The notes under the pieces are model-generated. The model searched no databases. It had not been told where the DNA came from and was given only the letters and a program-made list of their open reading frames with translations. A program made the translations under genes and the position numbers. From Nostoc edaphicum CCNP1411 (lineage in GTDB: Bacteria > Cyanobacteriota > Cyanobacteriia > Cyanobacteriales > Nostocaceae), in NCBI RefSeq assembly GCF_014023275.1, contig NZ_CP054697.1, forward strand, positions 62,001-126,000: a stretch of 64,000 bases of DNA, read 5' to 3'. Positions 44,254 to 55,760 of the stretch are shown in pieces. The stretch's first letter is position 1. The number at the start of each line of letters is the position of its first letter.

Positions 44254-46662
44254 TTACTTCAATTCCAGGGTGACTTGCTGTAAGTTGCCGGTGAATGCAA
44301 AGGGTGTTTGGTAAGTATCTACCGCAGGAGTGCCAGTATCTTGACCAACATCAAAGGTTTCATCTAAACCAAATCGGTAGCCTATGGTTTTATCAATGCG
44401 ACCTTCGGCAACCTGTTGATCGTTGATTGAAAGCTTACCAGTACCACCTGCTCCCGGAGCGCCACCATCATAAGTAAAGTCAAATTTGATTTGGGATTTA
44501 CCGATCGCAATTGGTTGGGAAGATTGAATGATTGTGCGATCGCTATTTAACAAGTTGTAAGCAAAGGTGGGTTTACCTTCTTCTAAAAAGAAACTCCAAC
44601 CCGCAAAACGTCCGCCTTGGGTAACTAAAACGCCTTCAGTACCAGATGAAGCAGCATCCACATCCGCAGTGATGCTAAAGGAGCGATTCTTAATATTGGG
44701 AGCGCTACCTTCGGGAATCCCTGCAACAGATGTGTAATAAGTAAACCTATTACGTCCTGTGATTAGGTTGGAACGGATTTTGACATCAAACCGTTGAAGT
44801 AAGCGATCGTCCAAGGGCAGAACTTTGTATTTCTTTGCTTCCTTCAGAAATAGATTTTGTAGTTGCGCTAATTTGTCAGGGTTCTGCTTGGCTAAATCGT
44901 CGGCTTCACTGAAGTCTTTGGTAATATCGTATAATTCCCAATTATCTTCATCGAAAGTGGTTTTGGAGACACGCTCCCAAGGTAAGCGTCCATGACGGGC
45001 GGCTGCTACCCAACCTCGATCGTAAATGCCACGATTGCCAAACATTTCAAAATACTGGGTTTTGTGATGGGATGGTACAGCAGGATCGTCAAAGCTATAA
45101 ACAAGGCTAGTACCTTCGATGGGTTGTTGTTTTACACCGTTGACAACCTCTGGTTCTTCAATCCCCACAGCTTCCAGAATTGTGGGAGCAATATCAATTA
45201 CATGATGGAATTGGCTTCGCAGTCCACCACGATTTTTGATACGATCGCCCCAAGCCACAACTAAACCATTGCGGGTTCCACCGAAGTGAGAAGCAATTTG
45301 TTTTGTCCATTGGAAAGGACTATCCACTGCCCAAGCCCAAGCTGCATGAAAATGATTGAAGGTTTTTGGCCCACCTAAATCATCAAAAGCCGCGAGAACT
45401 TCTTGAGGACTTTCTGCTACGCCATTAAAGACTTTTAATTCATTAACACTACCTGTTAAGCCGCCTTCAGCACTCGCACCATTATCGCCGGCGATGAAAA
45501 AGACTAAGGTGTTATCCAATTCACCAAGTTGATCGATCGCGTCAATAACTCTACCAATTTGTGCATCGGTATGGCTGAGGAAACCTGCAAATACTTCCGC
45601 CTGACGCGCATAAACTTTCTGCTCGGTGGGAGTGAGGGAATCCCAAGCCGGGAGTTCTGCCGGGCGAGGAGTCAGCTTAGTATCGGCGGGAATTACACCC
45701 AAGGCTAACTGACGAGCAAAGATGTCTTCGCGTAATTTATCCCAACCTCGATCAAATTTACCCTTGTACTTGTCGATCCATTCCTTGGGCGCATGGTGTG
45801 GGGCATGGGTAGCGCCAGTGGCAAAGTAGGTAAAGAAGGGTTTATCAGGAGCGATCGCTTGTTGGGTACGAATCCACTTAATTGCATGGTCTGCTAGATC
45901 GGGGGTGAGGTGATAATCAGGGTGATCGCTTGGTTTCTGAATATGTTGAGTATTTTCTACCAAGGCTGGACTCCATTGATTGGTATCACCGCCCAGAAAT
46001 CCATAGAAGTACTCAAAACCTAAACCTGTCGGCCAGCGATCAAATGGGCCTGCTGCACTGGTTTCATAGTCTGGGGTATTGTGCCATTTGCCAAAGGCCG
46101 CTGTGTTATATCCATAGTCGCGCAATACTTCAGCGATCGTTGCCGCACTTCTAGGTAAAATCGCTGTATAACCTGGATAGCCTGTGGCTAATTCCTGAAC
46201 CACACCTGTATTCACAGAATGGTGATTGCGTCCCGTGAGCAATGCGGCTCTGGTAGGAGAGCAGAGGGCTGTAGTGTGGAATTGGTTATAACGCAATCCC
46301 CTTTCTGCAAGACGGTCTAAATTAGGCGTATCGATCAGACCCCCAAAGGTGCTGGTTTGTCCAAAACCGACATCATCAAGCAACACCAGCAACACGTTTG
46401 GTGCATTTTCTGGAGCCTTAATGGGTTTGGGGAAGTCTGGTTCGGATTCTTTGTAAGTAATGCCAATTTTGCCTTTAAAAGATGGTTGGGGTAATGGCAA
46501 TTTGTCGCCATAGTCCGCCCAAGCAGGTAGAGGTAAGAGACTAGAAAATATTAGCGTCAGGGCTGTCAAAAAGGCGATTCTCCTTCGGAGACGCTGCGCG
46601 AACGCACCAGAAGTTAACTTCAGAGATGCATACAAAGAATCGCTCTTGTGAGGATCAGTCAT
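44254..46662 (-). CDS. Arylsulfatase (formylglycine type)
   Basis: 802-residue exported hydrolase that cuts sulfate esters. Signal segment [21 protein letters not shown] (residues 29-49); metal Asp pair in LLDDVGF (D96-D97); active-site C134 in [13 protein letters not shown], the C-x-P-x-R signature in which Cys becomes formylglycine. The C-terminal 200 residues form the large-arylsulfatase accessory domain. Part of the N-terminus (AFAQRLRRR) is written in a Nostoc repeat sequence, so the start may have been altered. The modifying enzyme is encoded next to it at 46753. Likely periplasmic, releasing sulfate from aryl or alkyl sulfates. Confidence 0.9.
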   Translation of the reverse strand: MTDPHKSDSLYASLKLTSGAFAQRLRRRIAFLTALTLIFSSLLPLPAWADYGDKLPLPQPSFKGKIGITYKESEPDFPKPIKAPENAPNVLLVLLDDVGFGQTSTFGGLIDTPNLDRLAERGLRYNQFHTTALCSPTRAALLTGRNHHSVNTGVVQELATGYPGYTAILPRSAATIAEVLRDYGYNTAAFGKWHNTPDYETSAAGPFDRWPTGLGFEYFYGFLGGDTNQWSPALVENTQHIQKPSDHPDYHLTPDLADHAIKWIRTQQAIAPDKPFFTYFATGATHAPHHAPKEWIDKYKGKFDRGWDKLREDIFARQLALGVIPADTKLTPRPAELPAWDSLTPTEQKVYARQAEVFAGFLSHTDAQIGRVIDAIDQLGELDNTLVFFIAGDNGASAEGGLTGSVNELKVFNGVAESPQEVLAAFDDLGGPKTFNHFHAAWAWAVDSPFQWTKQIASHFGGTRNGLVVAWGDRIKNRGGLRSQFHHVIDIAPTILEAVGIEEPEVVNGVKQQPIEGTSLVYSFDDPAVPSHHKTQYFEMFGNRGIYDRGWVAAARHGRLPWERVSKTTFDEDNWELYDITKDFSEADDLAKQNPDKLAQLQNLFLKEAKKYKVLPLDDRLLQRFDVKIRSNLITGRNRFTYYTSVAGIPEGSAPNIKNRSFSITADVDAASSGTEGVLVTQGGRFAGWSFFLEEGKPTFAYNLLNSDRTIIQSSQPIAIGKSQIKFDFTYDGGAPGAGGTGKLSINDQQVAEGRIDKTIGYRFGLDETFDVGQDTGTPAVDTYQTPFAFTGNLQQVTLELK

Positions 46663-46752
46663 ACAATTTTAGATTTTGGATTTATGAAAAAAGTGAAGGT
46701 TTAAAACCGTACTGCGTCCCGCTACGTTAACGCCCCTAGTGTCGGGCTTGAT

Positions 46753-47868
46753 TCAATTGCGAATTGCGTTAGCGTAGCGGGGCGAAGCCCATTGCGAATT
46801 GCGAATTGGTAGTGTGCTGGAAGGCAAATTTTTAACTAGCCGAAACCCGATATGAGTAGTTCCCGTATCGGGTGATTCTGACTCCCGCGCTGCCGGACGG
46901 AAGCGGCTACAGTAATTGGGAGCGCAGAGATACGCTCCCCCCTTGATTACGTGTAACTTTGGTTCATCGGGCTTATTGGGATCAAAGCTTTGATTTAAGA
47001 CAATAGGATTAATTTGATCGGATTTGCGATCGCCTCCAACTTGAAATAAATCAGTAGTCCATTCCCACACATTGCCGGTCATGTCATAGAGTCCATAACC
47101 ATTGGGTGCAAAAGAACCGACAGGAGCAATGCCCAAGTAACCATCGGCTTTGGTGTTGAAAAAGGGAAAAATTCCTTGCCAAGTGTTGGCTCTATGTTCA
47201 GAATATTCATCGCCCCAAGCATAGGTTGCACCATCCAAGCCACCACGGGCGGCATATTCCCATTGGGCTTCGGTAGGTAGGGATTTTCTCGACCATTTAG
47301 CGTAGGCTAGGGCATCTTCGTAAGCTATGTGAACAACTGGGTAGTTAGATTTGCTAGCGATCGCACTGTCTGGCCCAAAGGGATGTTGCCAATTCGCGCC
47401 AGTAGTCCAATGCCACCAACTCAGAAAGGAAACTTGCTTAACGCCTGGTTTTGCCATCTCAAATACTAAGGAACCCGGTAATCGCTGCTCATCGGGTAAA
47501 TCGGGAAACTGTTCTTGAGATAAGGGACGCTCTGCAACTGTCACATATCCTGTAAATTTGACAAATTCACTAAATTGTGCATTTGTTACCTCATATTTAT
47601 CAATACAGAAGTTAGTCACCGTTACATCTCCAGGCGATCGCTCTTCCACAAAACTGGAATTATCAGACCCCATTTTGAACGTTCCTCCTGAAATCATCGC
47701 CATACCTTCGGGACAGGGATTAAGTGTAGCTGCCAATGCGGTTGTATTGATGAATAAGAGTGCGATCGCTATTCCCAAAATGAATATTAGTGTGAGAAAG
47801 TAATGTTTTTTCCCATCACTAACATTCTCAATTTTGCTATTTTTAATTGAATGCCTGTAGTTCATCAA
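46753..47868 (-). CDS. Formylglycine-generating enzyme family protein
   Basis: 371 residues; N-terminal membrane anchor/signal (FLTLIFILGIAIALLFIN, residues 25-42), then the FGE-sulfatase domain with GGTFKMGSD, IDKYEVTNAQFSEFV, SLPTEAQWEYAARGG, GYGLYDMTGNVWEWT and GGAYLCAPNYCSRFR. The two cysteines in the last block occupy the copper-binding active-site positions of FGE, and they are both kept. It converts the sulfatase Cys to formylglycine; upstream of the arylsulfatase in the same unit (90-bp gap). The last dozen residues (NSQWASPRYANAIRN) derive from a repeat inserted at 46752-46812. Confidence 0.88.
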   Translation of the reverse strand: MMNYRHSIKNSKIENVSDGKKHYFLTLIFILGIAIALLFINTTALAATLNPCPEGMAMISGGTFKMGSDNSSFVEERSPGDVTVTNFCIDKYEVTNAQFSEFVKFTGYVTVAERPLSQEQFPDLPDEQRLPGSLVFEMAKPGVKQVSFLSWWHWTTGANWQHPFGPDSAIASKSNYPVVHIAYEDALAYAKWSRKSLPTEAQWEYAARGGLDGATYAWGDEYSEHRANTWQGIFPFFNTKADGYLGIAPVGSFAPNGYGLYDMTGNVWEWTTDLFQVGGDRKSDQINPIVLNQSFDPNKPDEPKLHVIKGGAYLCAPNYCSRFRPAARESESPDTGTTHIGFRLVKNLPSSTLPIRNSQWASPRYANAIRN

Positions 47869-48497
47869 TAATAAGATTCAACTTTTCTTAAAACTTATAT
47901 TATTTTGGATTTTAGATGAACAATCCCCTTTTTAGTTGTATTTTTTGGTAATCTATTTCTCGCATTAAATTATTTGTTGTCGAAAAATCTATATTTTATA
48001 ACAATAGACATCTCCGAAAACTATCAAAATTCTAACTTTTTTGGATTCTAACAAAGCTTGTTTCTCATGATGTAACTGCTCCGCATTTTGGATTAATTGT
48101 TGTAACTGTTCATACTTCATACCAATTAATCACTTTGTTTCTTTCCGATTTTCCTCAATGTGATTCAGTATGTCACTCATATTTTTGTGTTAAAAAACTT
48201 TTCATGATGTTCTTTTACCACAAAATATACTATTTTGGAGATGTCTAATGATTTTTAAGAAAGGTTTCAATTTATACTATGCATAAACTGTTAACTATAA
48301 ACTTAGGCTAATTTACAATAAATATCTTTACTTTGTGTTAAAGAACTTACAATAAATAAATTACCCAAATAAACGTAGACGCATACTTCTAGGTCGAAGC
48401 AAGCTACGCAGAGCGTCTCGTCACACGCTACCATAGAGGCACAGAAAAATGTGGAGGAGAGAATTTTTGAGCTATTTTTTATTTGAAATCTCCTAAA
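47869..48497. other. Spacer without a confident gene
   Basis: About 630 bp of AT-rich DNA between divergent FGE and rhodanese genes. A 43-codon frame on the minus strand (48120-47989, MKYEQLQQLIQNAEQLHHEK onward) has a helical start but an odd hydrophobic end and no ribosome site; I treat it as a probable remnant. The words GGAGATGTCTAATGA (48237) recur near 27957 as a short repeat. No RNA gene seen. Confidence 0.45.
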
Positions 48498-48525
48498 ATA
48501 CTAAAAACCGATCAATTTACCGATG
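48498..48525 (-). promoter_or_regulatory. Candidate sulfur-regulon operator, site 7
   Basis: Weaker 28-bp match; on the minus strand CATCGGTAAATTGATCGG then TTTTTAGTAT. TAAA, the GATCG centre and GTA are kept in register. It lies 106 bp upstream of the open rhodanese frame and also upstream of the divergent FGE/arylsulfatase unit. Confidence 0.4.
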
Positions 48526-48603
48526 TTTATCTAATATTGATAAATTACCTCTTGTGAAAACATAAGTCAAGCACTATATATATTTAGCTACGAAAAAGCT
48601 TAA

Positions 48604-49374
48604 CACCACCTCAGTCAGAATTTACCTCTCGACTATATAGATGGACACCTGCCTAGAGCAGTAAATATTGCTGATACGGCCTTTCGTGGCCCTAGAGAAG
48701 GTCTACCAGTACAGTACTGGGACAATCAAAGATTAGGACAAATATTTGCCAATTCAGGAGTCACAAATAATAGCCGTGTACTCGTTTACTCTGATGGCAG
48801 AGATGTCTTAGGTGCAACGATGGTAGCTTATTTGCTGGAACGTTCTGGAGTAAGGGATATAGCCGTATTAGATGGTGGCTACAAAGGTTACGAAGCAGCA
48901 TCCCAAACAGTAACTAAGGAATTTCCTCAATATAAAGTAGCTAAATTTACAGTTAAGGATAATCCTACTGTGCGTGTCTCTTTAAATGAGGTAAAAAAAC
49001 TTATTGGTAACAAAGGCGTTACCTTCATCGACCCTAGACCCGCAGATTTATTCCAAGGTAAGGAAAATCTTTGGTTACGGAACGGACATATTCCTGGTGC
49101 GCGAAATATCCCTTGGCCAACCTTTACAGATGCAGAAAATCCTCACAAGCTCAAATCTTTAGATGAAATCAAGAAAATCCTAGCTGACAAGAAAATTACT
49201 CCTGCTGATGACATCATCGTTACTTGCAGCACAGGACGAGAAGCAACTCTACAATATGTGGTGTTAAAACATTTGTTGGGCTATCCCAAAGTTCGGGTTT
49301 ATGAAGGTTCTTGGACTGAGTACAGCACTCAATCAGACCTACCTGTTGCTACTGGCCCAGAGCAGGTAAGTTAG
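48604..49374 (+). pseudogene. Thiosulfate sulfurtransferase (two rhodanese domains), 5' end missing
   Basis: Transfers sulfane sulfur between thiosulfate and acceptors. The frame is open from 48604 and reads PLDYIDGHLPRAVNIADTAF, the middle of the first rhodanese domain, with no ATG until 48820; the signal peptide and first strand are missing. Domain one has no Cys at its loop (YSDGRDV), as usual; domain two has the active loop TCSTGREATLQY with the catalytic Cys and IDPRPADLF. A protein from ATG 48820 would keep the active domain (184 residues). Neighbours YeeE and a small exported peptide suggest a thiosulfate unit. Confidence 0.75.
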
Positions 49375-49443
49375 GTTAGTAGGAGAATAGGCATAGGGCA
49401 TAGATTCAGAAAGGATCTATATCTTTTCAACCTGGAGGATAAA

Positions 49444-49617
49444 ATGATGAAATTCGCAATGCTATTTTTTGCCGTTTTACTAACTACTTTTGGCTTAGTA
49501 GATACATACCAAGCTAGTCAAGCTGACAATAATCTAGATCAAGATAGTTTGGTTGCTTGTAGACGGAGTAAAGACGGTCAACCAGCAGATCAAGAAAAAG
49601 ACCGTTCTGGAGCTTAA
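49444..49617 (+). CDS. 57-residue exported small protein
   Basis: ATG at 49444 (or 49447) follows a strong ribosome site CTGGAGGATAAA, so it is probably translated. Residues 1-25 are a signal-like hydrophobic segment (FAMLFFAVLLTTFGLVD); the mature part is hydrophilic with one Cys (VACRRSKDGQ) and an acidic/basic tail (QEKDRSGA). It sits 69 bp after the rhodanese frame and before a terminator-like hairpin. I do not know the family. A single exported Cys beside a sulfurtransferase could be a sulfur-carrier or redox site, which is speculation. Confidence 0.6.
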   Translation: MMKFAMLFFAVLLTTFGLVDTYQASQADNNLDQDSLVACRRSKDGQPADQEKDRSGA

Positions 49618-49733
49618 TTAGAAGAAGGTAGCAGACAGAAGGTTAAACAAACAGTAAAGGGTTGTGTCTCTTTAGACCAGTCAAGATTCTTCAATTTTTG
49701 TTAATGATTGCTCTTTGTAGGCAATTACACCAG

Positions 49734-49762
49734 ACCCAACACTTAAACATGTGTTGGGTTTT
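49734..49762 (+). terminator. Rho-independent terminator-like hairpin
   Basis: 9-bp perfect stem ACCCAACAC/GTGTTGGGT, 8-base loop, followed by TTT then G. It lies 117 bp after the small exported protein and 65 bp before yeeE, so it probably ends the rhodanese/small-protein transcript. Confidence 0.6.
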
Positions 49763-49826
49763 GCTGCTTCATTTACTAACAGCAAGCTATATCTGACAAG
49801 ATTAATTTTAAATTTTGAATTGAATT

Positions 49827-51017
49827 ATGAGTAGTAGCGTTGAGAATATACATCCATCAGAATCCCGCTTATTACCTCCCCGACCACAAAAATTAGTGAT
49901 GGCGATCGCATTAGCTATTTTTACAGGTGGAGTAGTTTTGTTAAGTAAATATGGCTGGCGACAAAGTGCGTTATTTATTATCGGTGGTTTGTTGGGTGTG
50001 AGCCTTTATCATTCTAGTTTTGGCTTTGCTTCTGCTTACCGTAAGCTGCTGGTAAACAGGGATGTGCGGGGGATATATGCTCAATTGGTGATGTTAGCGA
50101 TCGCTACTGTGCTATTTGCGCCAGTGTTAGCTGCTGGTAAGGCTTTTGGTCAAGAAGTAGCAGGAGCGATCGCACCTGTGGGAATATCAGGAGCGATCGG
50201 AGCATTTATCTTTGGGGTAGGAATGCAATTAGGTGGAGCTTGTGGTTGCGGTACACTCTACACTATTGGCGGTGGTAGTTACACTATGCTCATCACCCTA
50301 ATTACATTTTGTCTAGGTGCATTCTGGGCTAGTTTAACCAGACATCTTTGGGCTGGTTTACCAAAGACCCAACCAATTGTCTTAGGTGAAACTCTCGGTT
50401 GGACAGGTGCAGTAGTCTTACAGTTAGGGATATTGCTGTTGTTAGCAGGGTTGCTTTGGTTTTGGAGTAAACAGGGAAAACCATCATCAAGAGAACATCC
50501 CTCACCAACTTACTCTCGATTTTTCTCTGGCCCTTGGCCACTATTTACAGGAGGAATAGCCTTAGCTGTACTCAATTGGTTAACACTGCTTATTTCTGGA
50601 GAACCTTGGCGCATTACCTGGGGATTTGCTTTGTGGACAGCTAAAATCGCTACATTTTTGGGCTGGAATCCCTCTACAAGTAGATTTTGGGATGGTGATA
50701 TAGCATTATCAAATAGTGTACTTGCAGATGTAACCTCCGTTATGAATCTAGGAATTATATTAGGAGCATTATTAGCCGCCGCCCTAGCAGGGAAACTCAG
50801 ACTACAAACTCAAATTACCTCATCAAAAGTTATTGCCACAGTGATTGGTGGATTGCTCATGGGTTATGGTGCTTTTACTGCCTTTGGGTGTAATGTCAGT
50901 GCTTTTTTCAGTGCTATAGCTTCCACTAGCCTACATGGTTGGGTTTGGATTATTTGCGCTTTGTTTGGAACTGCTGTTGGTATTAAACTGCGCCCTCTGT
51001 TCCATCTGCCAAGTTAA
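49827..51017 (+). CDS. YeeE/YedE-family sulfur transporter (TsuA-like)
   Basis: 396-residue inner-membrane protein with about ten helices. YeeE/TsuA proteins import thiosulfate through conserved cysteines; here they appear in MQLGGACGCGTLYTIGGGS (about residue 140) and in GYGAFTAFGCNVSAFFSAIAS (near 350), the two inverted halves of the fold. Length is that of the larger YeeE members. Placed behind a thiosulfate sulfurtransferase and ahead of metY/metX, which fits sulfur delivery to assimilation. No signal for its own operator is seen; the promoter should lie between 49763 and 49826. Confidence 0.85.
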   Translation: MSSSVENIHPSESRLLPPRPQKLVMAIALAIFTGGVVLLSKYGWRQSALFIIGGLLGVSLYHSSFGFASAYRKLLVNRDVRGIYAQLVMLAIATVLFAPVLAAGKAFGQEVAGAIAPVGISGAIGAFIFGVGMQLGGACGCGTLYTIGGGSYTMLITLITFCLGAFWASLTRHLWAGLPKTQPIVLGETLGWTGAVVLQLGILLLLAGLLWFWSKQGKPSSREHPSPTYSRFFSGPWPLFTGGIALAVLNWLTLLISGEPWRITWGFALWTAKIATFLGWNPSTSRFWDGDIALSNSVLADVTSVMNLGIILGALLAAALAGKLRLQTQITSSKVIATVIGGLLMGYGAFTAFGCNVSAFFSAIASTSLHGWVWIICALFGTAVGIKLRPLFHLPS

Positions 51018-51101
51018 GAGACTGACTGTTATATTTGCAAAAATGAGATGCTCCTCAGAACGATAACTCAGCAGATGGGGACTTAACGCAGGAATGTTAA
51101 T

Positions 51102-52452
<1,351 letters not shown>

Positions 52453-52658
52453 TCATTGGTCATTTGTCATTGGTCATTTGTCATTATTCTCTTATGCCTC
52501 GTCAGTTCCCCTATTCCCCAATACAGTTCAGATAAGACCAAAACACTTGTAGAGACGGCGATTTATCGCGTCTCGAAAACCCAAAATTTTTGCCAGTAGC
52601 CCTTAACTGAACCGTATTGCCCTATTCCCTATTTCCTATTCCCTATTCCCTGTTCTAG

Positions 52659-53750
52659 ATGAATTATCAGCACTTCATTTCACCACAAACTCAGTATTAT
52701 CATTTGCCGATGCCATTTGAGTTAGAAAAAGGTGAAGTTTTAACTGGGGTTCAGGTCGCTTATCGGACTTGGGGAAAATTAAACTTAGAAGGCGATAATG
52801 GAGTGTTAATTTGTCATGCTTTAACTGGTTCGGCTGATGCGGATGACTGGTGGGAAGGTTTGTTAGGTTCAAAAAAAGCACTGGATAGCGATCGCGATTT
52901 TATTGTATGCAGCAATATTTTGGGAAGTTGTTATGGCACTACCGGAGCAACTAGCATCAATCCCCAAACAGGAATCCGTTATGGCGGCTCATTTCCAGCG
53001 ATTACGATTCGGGATATGGTTCACTTACAAGCTGCACTGATTAAATATTTGGGAATTAAATCTTTACAGCTAGTCATTGGCGGGTCACTCGGTGGGATGC
53101 AGGTACTAGAATGGGCATTATTATATCCAGAAATTGTACAGGCGATCGCACCTATAGCCACTTCCGGTAGACATTCAGCTTGGTGTATTGGGTTGAGTGA
53201 AGCTCAAAGACAAGCTATCTATGCTGATCCCAATTGGCTTGGGGGTGAGTATACATCAGAACAGCCACCAAACCAAGGATTAGCTGTAGCGCGGATGATG
53301 GCGATGAGTGCTTACCGTTCTTGGCAGACCTTTACAGATCGTTTTGGACGACAGTATGATGCTTCTGCTGACCAATTTGCGATCGCTAGCTACTTACAAC
53401 ATCATGGTCAAAAGCTAGTACAGAGATTTGATGCCAATACTTACATCACTCTCACTCAAGCAATGGATAGTCATGATATTGCTCAAGGTCAAGACTATAA
53501 ATCTGTTTTGCAAAGCATTGAACAACCTGCTTTAGTTGTTGCTATTGATTCTGACATTCTTTATCCGCCGATAGAACAACAAGAATTAGCAGATTTAATT
53601 CCTAATGCTCAACTAGGTTTGCTGAAATCAATTTATGGTCACGATGCTTTTTTAATTGATATAGAAGCCCTGAATGAGCTATTAATTAACTTTCGACAAG
53701 CTTTCATACTCTTCCTCGTTATTAAACTCGCGCTCGGCTATCAATTTTAA
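52659..53750 (+). CDS. metX: Homoserine O-acetyltransferase
   Basis: 363-residue alpha/beta-hydrolase-fold acyltransferase that activates homoserine for MetY. Nucleophile Ser in GGSLGGMQVLEWA (about residue 143), Asp in DSDILYPP and His in YGHDAFLIDIEAL complete the triad; NGVLICHALTGSADADDWWEG is the family oxyanion region. The last 20 residues after LINFRQAF are hydrophobic and differ from the usual ending, so the extreme C-terminus may be altered. Acetyl versus succinyl donor cannot be fixed by eye, but pairing with MetY favours acetyl. Confidence 0.9.
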   Translation: MNYQHFISPQTQYYHLPMPFELEKGEVLTGVQVAYRTWGKLNLEGDNGVLICHALTGSADADDWWEGLLGSKKALDSDRDFIVCSNILGSCYGTTGATSINPQTGIRYGGSFPAITIRDMVHLQAALIKYLGIKSLQLVIGGSLGGMQVLEWALLYPEIVQAIAPIATSGRHSAWCIGLSEAQRQAIYADPNWLGGEYTSEQPPNQGLAVARMMAMSAYRSWQTFTDRFGRQYDASADQFAIASYLQHHGQKLVQRFDANTYITLTQAMDSHDIAQGQDYKSVLQSIEQPALVVAIDSDILYPPIEQQELADLIPNAQLGLLKSIYGHDAFLIDIEALNELLINFRQAFILFLVIKLALGYQF

Positions 53751-53837
53751 TTAGCATCTGAAGCGCGTGTAGGTTATTAAGAAAAATGTAGATAGTGAGT
53801 ATCATGAAGTTTCTGGAAAATCTTCATAATTAATCTG

Positions 53838-54275
53838 ATGAAAAATAATCCATTTAAGCTGATACCGGCCTGTTACTTAATTTTGATTAAGGATGACAAA
53901 ATATTACTTATTAGACGTTTTAACACAGGATATGAAGATGGAAACTATAGTGTTGTTGCCGGTTTAGTAGATGGAAATGAAACTTTTGTCCAGGCTATAG
54001 TCAGAGAAGCAAAAGAAGAAGTGGGAATAGATTTAAATATACAAGACTTGGAAGTAGTTCATATTATTCATCGCAAAGATTCTGGGGAGGAATGGATTGA
54101 TGCTTTTATTTTGGCAAATAAATGGAAATATGAACCTGAAAATATGGAGCCTCAAAAATGTGACGACTTAGGTTGGTTTGAAATTGAAGCTCTTCCCAAA
54201 AATATAGTTCAATACGTAAAACACGCAATTGAAAATATAAAAAAAGGAATCTTTTATAGCGAGTATGGTTGGTAA
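53838..54275 (+). CDS. Nudix hydrolase
   Basis: 145-residue hydrolase of nucleoside diphosphate-linked compounds. The Nudix box is complete: GLVDGNETFVQAIVREAKEE followed by VGI (GX5EX7REUXEEXGU), about residues 42-64. Starts YLILIKDDKILLIRRF. It stands alone after metX (87 bp). Substrate cannot be assigned; no sulfur link is visible beyond location. Confidence 0.88.
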   Translation: MKNNPFKLIPACYLILIKDDKILLIRRFNTGYEDGNYSVVAGLVDGNETFVQAIVREAKEEVGIDLNIQDLEVVHIIHRKDSGEEWIDAFILANKWKYEPENMEPQKCDDLGWFEIEALPKNIVQYVKHAIENIKKGIFYSEYGW

Positions 54276-54341
54276 TTTACACCATTGGTTAAAAGTAGTT
54301 GGAAAACTGCAAAATTTTAGAGATTTTTCCTCATATTCGCC

Positions 54342-55742
54342 TCAATTACTTGCTGTTAACGGCATGATGAAAGGAGAAACACTTTCATAAGCTTTAGCTG
54401 CTTGCAAGACTAGTAAATCTTGATATTTTGCAGCAACAATTTGTATACCTACAGGCAAACCATTTTTGGTGAAGCCACAAGGTACAGATGCAGCAGGTTG
54501 CTGTGTGAGATTAAAAGGATAAGAAAAAGGCGACCAATCTCGTTGCGGATTGTCAATATATGACAGGGGTCGATTTTGTCCAACAGGAAAAGCAACTACA
54601 GGTAAGGTGGGAGTAATCAGTAAATCATAGTTTTGATGAAATCTTTGCATTTGTCTTGCCAAAGCTTCCCGCGCATCTTGGGCGCTGAGATATTCTGCTA
54701 AAGTGAGGCGATCGCCTATTTGAGCAATACTCTGCAAACCTTCTTCAATTACAGCTTGTTGTTCTGGACTAAAGCCACGTAATAACTTAGATGCGCCAGC
54801 TTGCCAAAAAGTTTGAAAAATCAGGCGAGGATTTACAAAACCTGGATCGACTTCTTCGACAATCGCACCGAGTTTGGAAAAAACATCTACTGCGGCTTTA
54901 ACTAAAGCAGCTACCTCTGAATCAACTTCAGCGTAGCCAAAGTTAGGACTGTAAGCAATTCTCAATCCGGCTACACCTTTATCTAAATCAGAAGTATAGT
55001 CTTGTTGATCATCTGGTAAAGCATACCAATCACGCACATCAGGATGGGCAATAACATTTAATGCGACAGCTGCATCAGTGACAGTGCGAACCAAAACGCC
55101 AACATGAAACAAATTTCCCGTATGGGCTGATGGATAGCCAGCCACACGTCCAAAAGTCGGTTTGAAACCAAACACACCTGTTAACGCCGCCGGTGTTCTG
55201 GATGATCCGCCGCCATCTGTACCGAGATGCAGTGTTCCCATTCCCAATGCAGCAGCGACAGCCGCCCCACCACTACTTCCTCCAGGAGTCAAGTTTAAAT
55301 TCCAGGGATTGCGAGTGATACCAGTTAGTTGACTTTCGGTGACACCTTTCCAACCAAATTCAGAGGTTGTGGTTTTTCCTAATAAAACTGCTCCCTGTTC
55401 CCGTAAACGGGCTACCGCAGGTGCATCTTCTTCCCAAGGTTGATTGACGATAATCGCTTTACTTCCTCGGCGCGTTGGCAAACCCTTGGTTAACAGTAAA
55501 TCTTTAGCAGTAAAGGGTATTCCATCCACCAAGCCAAGGGGATTTCCATTTAACCAACGCACTTCTGAAGCTTGGGCTTCAGCCAAAGCAGTCTTTTCAT
55601 CTACGATCGCAAAGGCGTTAACTGAGTTATTGTAAGTATTGATTCGTTCTAGGGCTGCTTTGGTGACTGCAACTGGTGACAATTGGCGATCGCCATAGAG
55701 CGATAACAGTTGAGAAGTAGATAAATCGGCAATTTCTGACAT
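54342..55742 (-). CDS. Amidase-signature family hydrolase
   Basis: 466 residues. The Ser-cisSer-Lys machinery is present: Lys in FTAKDLLLTKG, Ser in the TPGGSSGGAAVAAALG loop and Ser in GTDGGGSSRTPAALTG. Similar to GatA-type amidases, but a full set of GatB/GatC is absent, so a stand-alone amidase is likelier. First acting gene convergent with the Nudix gene. It follows the GNAT gene at 55761 on the same strand. Substrate unknown. Confidence 0.85.
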   Translation of the reverse strand: MSEIADLSTSQLLSLYGDRQLSPVAVTKAALERINTYNNSVNAFAIVDEKTALAEAQASEVRWLNGNPLGLVDGIPFTAKDLLLTKGLPTRRGSKAIIVNQPWEEDAPAVARLREQGAVLLGKTTTSEFGWKGVTESQLTGITRNPWNLNLTPGGSSGGAAVAAALGMGTLHLGTDGGGSSRTPAALTGVFGFKPTFGRVAGYPSAHTGNLFHVGVLVRTVTDAAVALNVIAHPDVRDWYALPDDQQDYTSDLDKGVAGLRIAYSPNFGYAEVDSEVAALVKAAVDVFSKLGAIVEEVDPGFVNPRLIFQTFWQAGASKLLRGFSPEQQAVIEEGLQSIAQIGDRLTLAEYLSAQDAREALARQMQRFHQNYDLLITPTLPVVAFPVGQNRPLSYIDNPQRDWSPFSYPFNLTQQPAASVPCGFTKNGLPVGIQIVAAKYQDLLVLQAAKAYESVSPFIMPLTASN

Positions 55743-55760
55743 AATTTTAGGTTTTAGATA

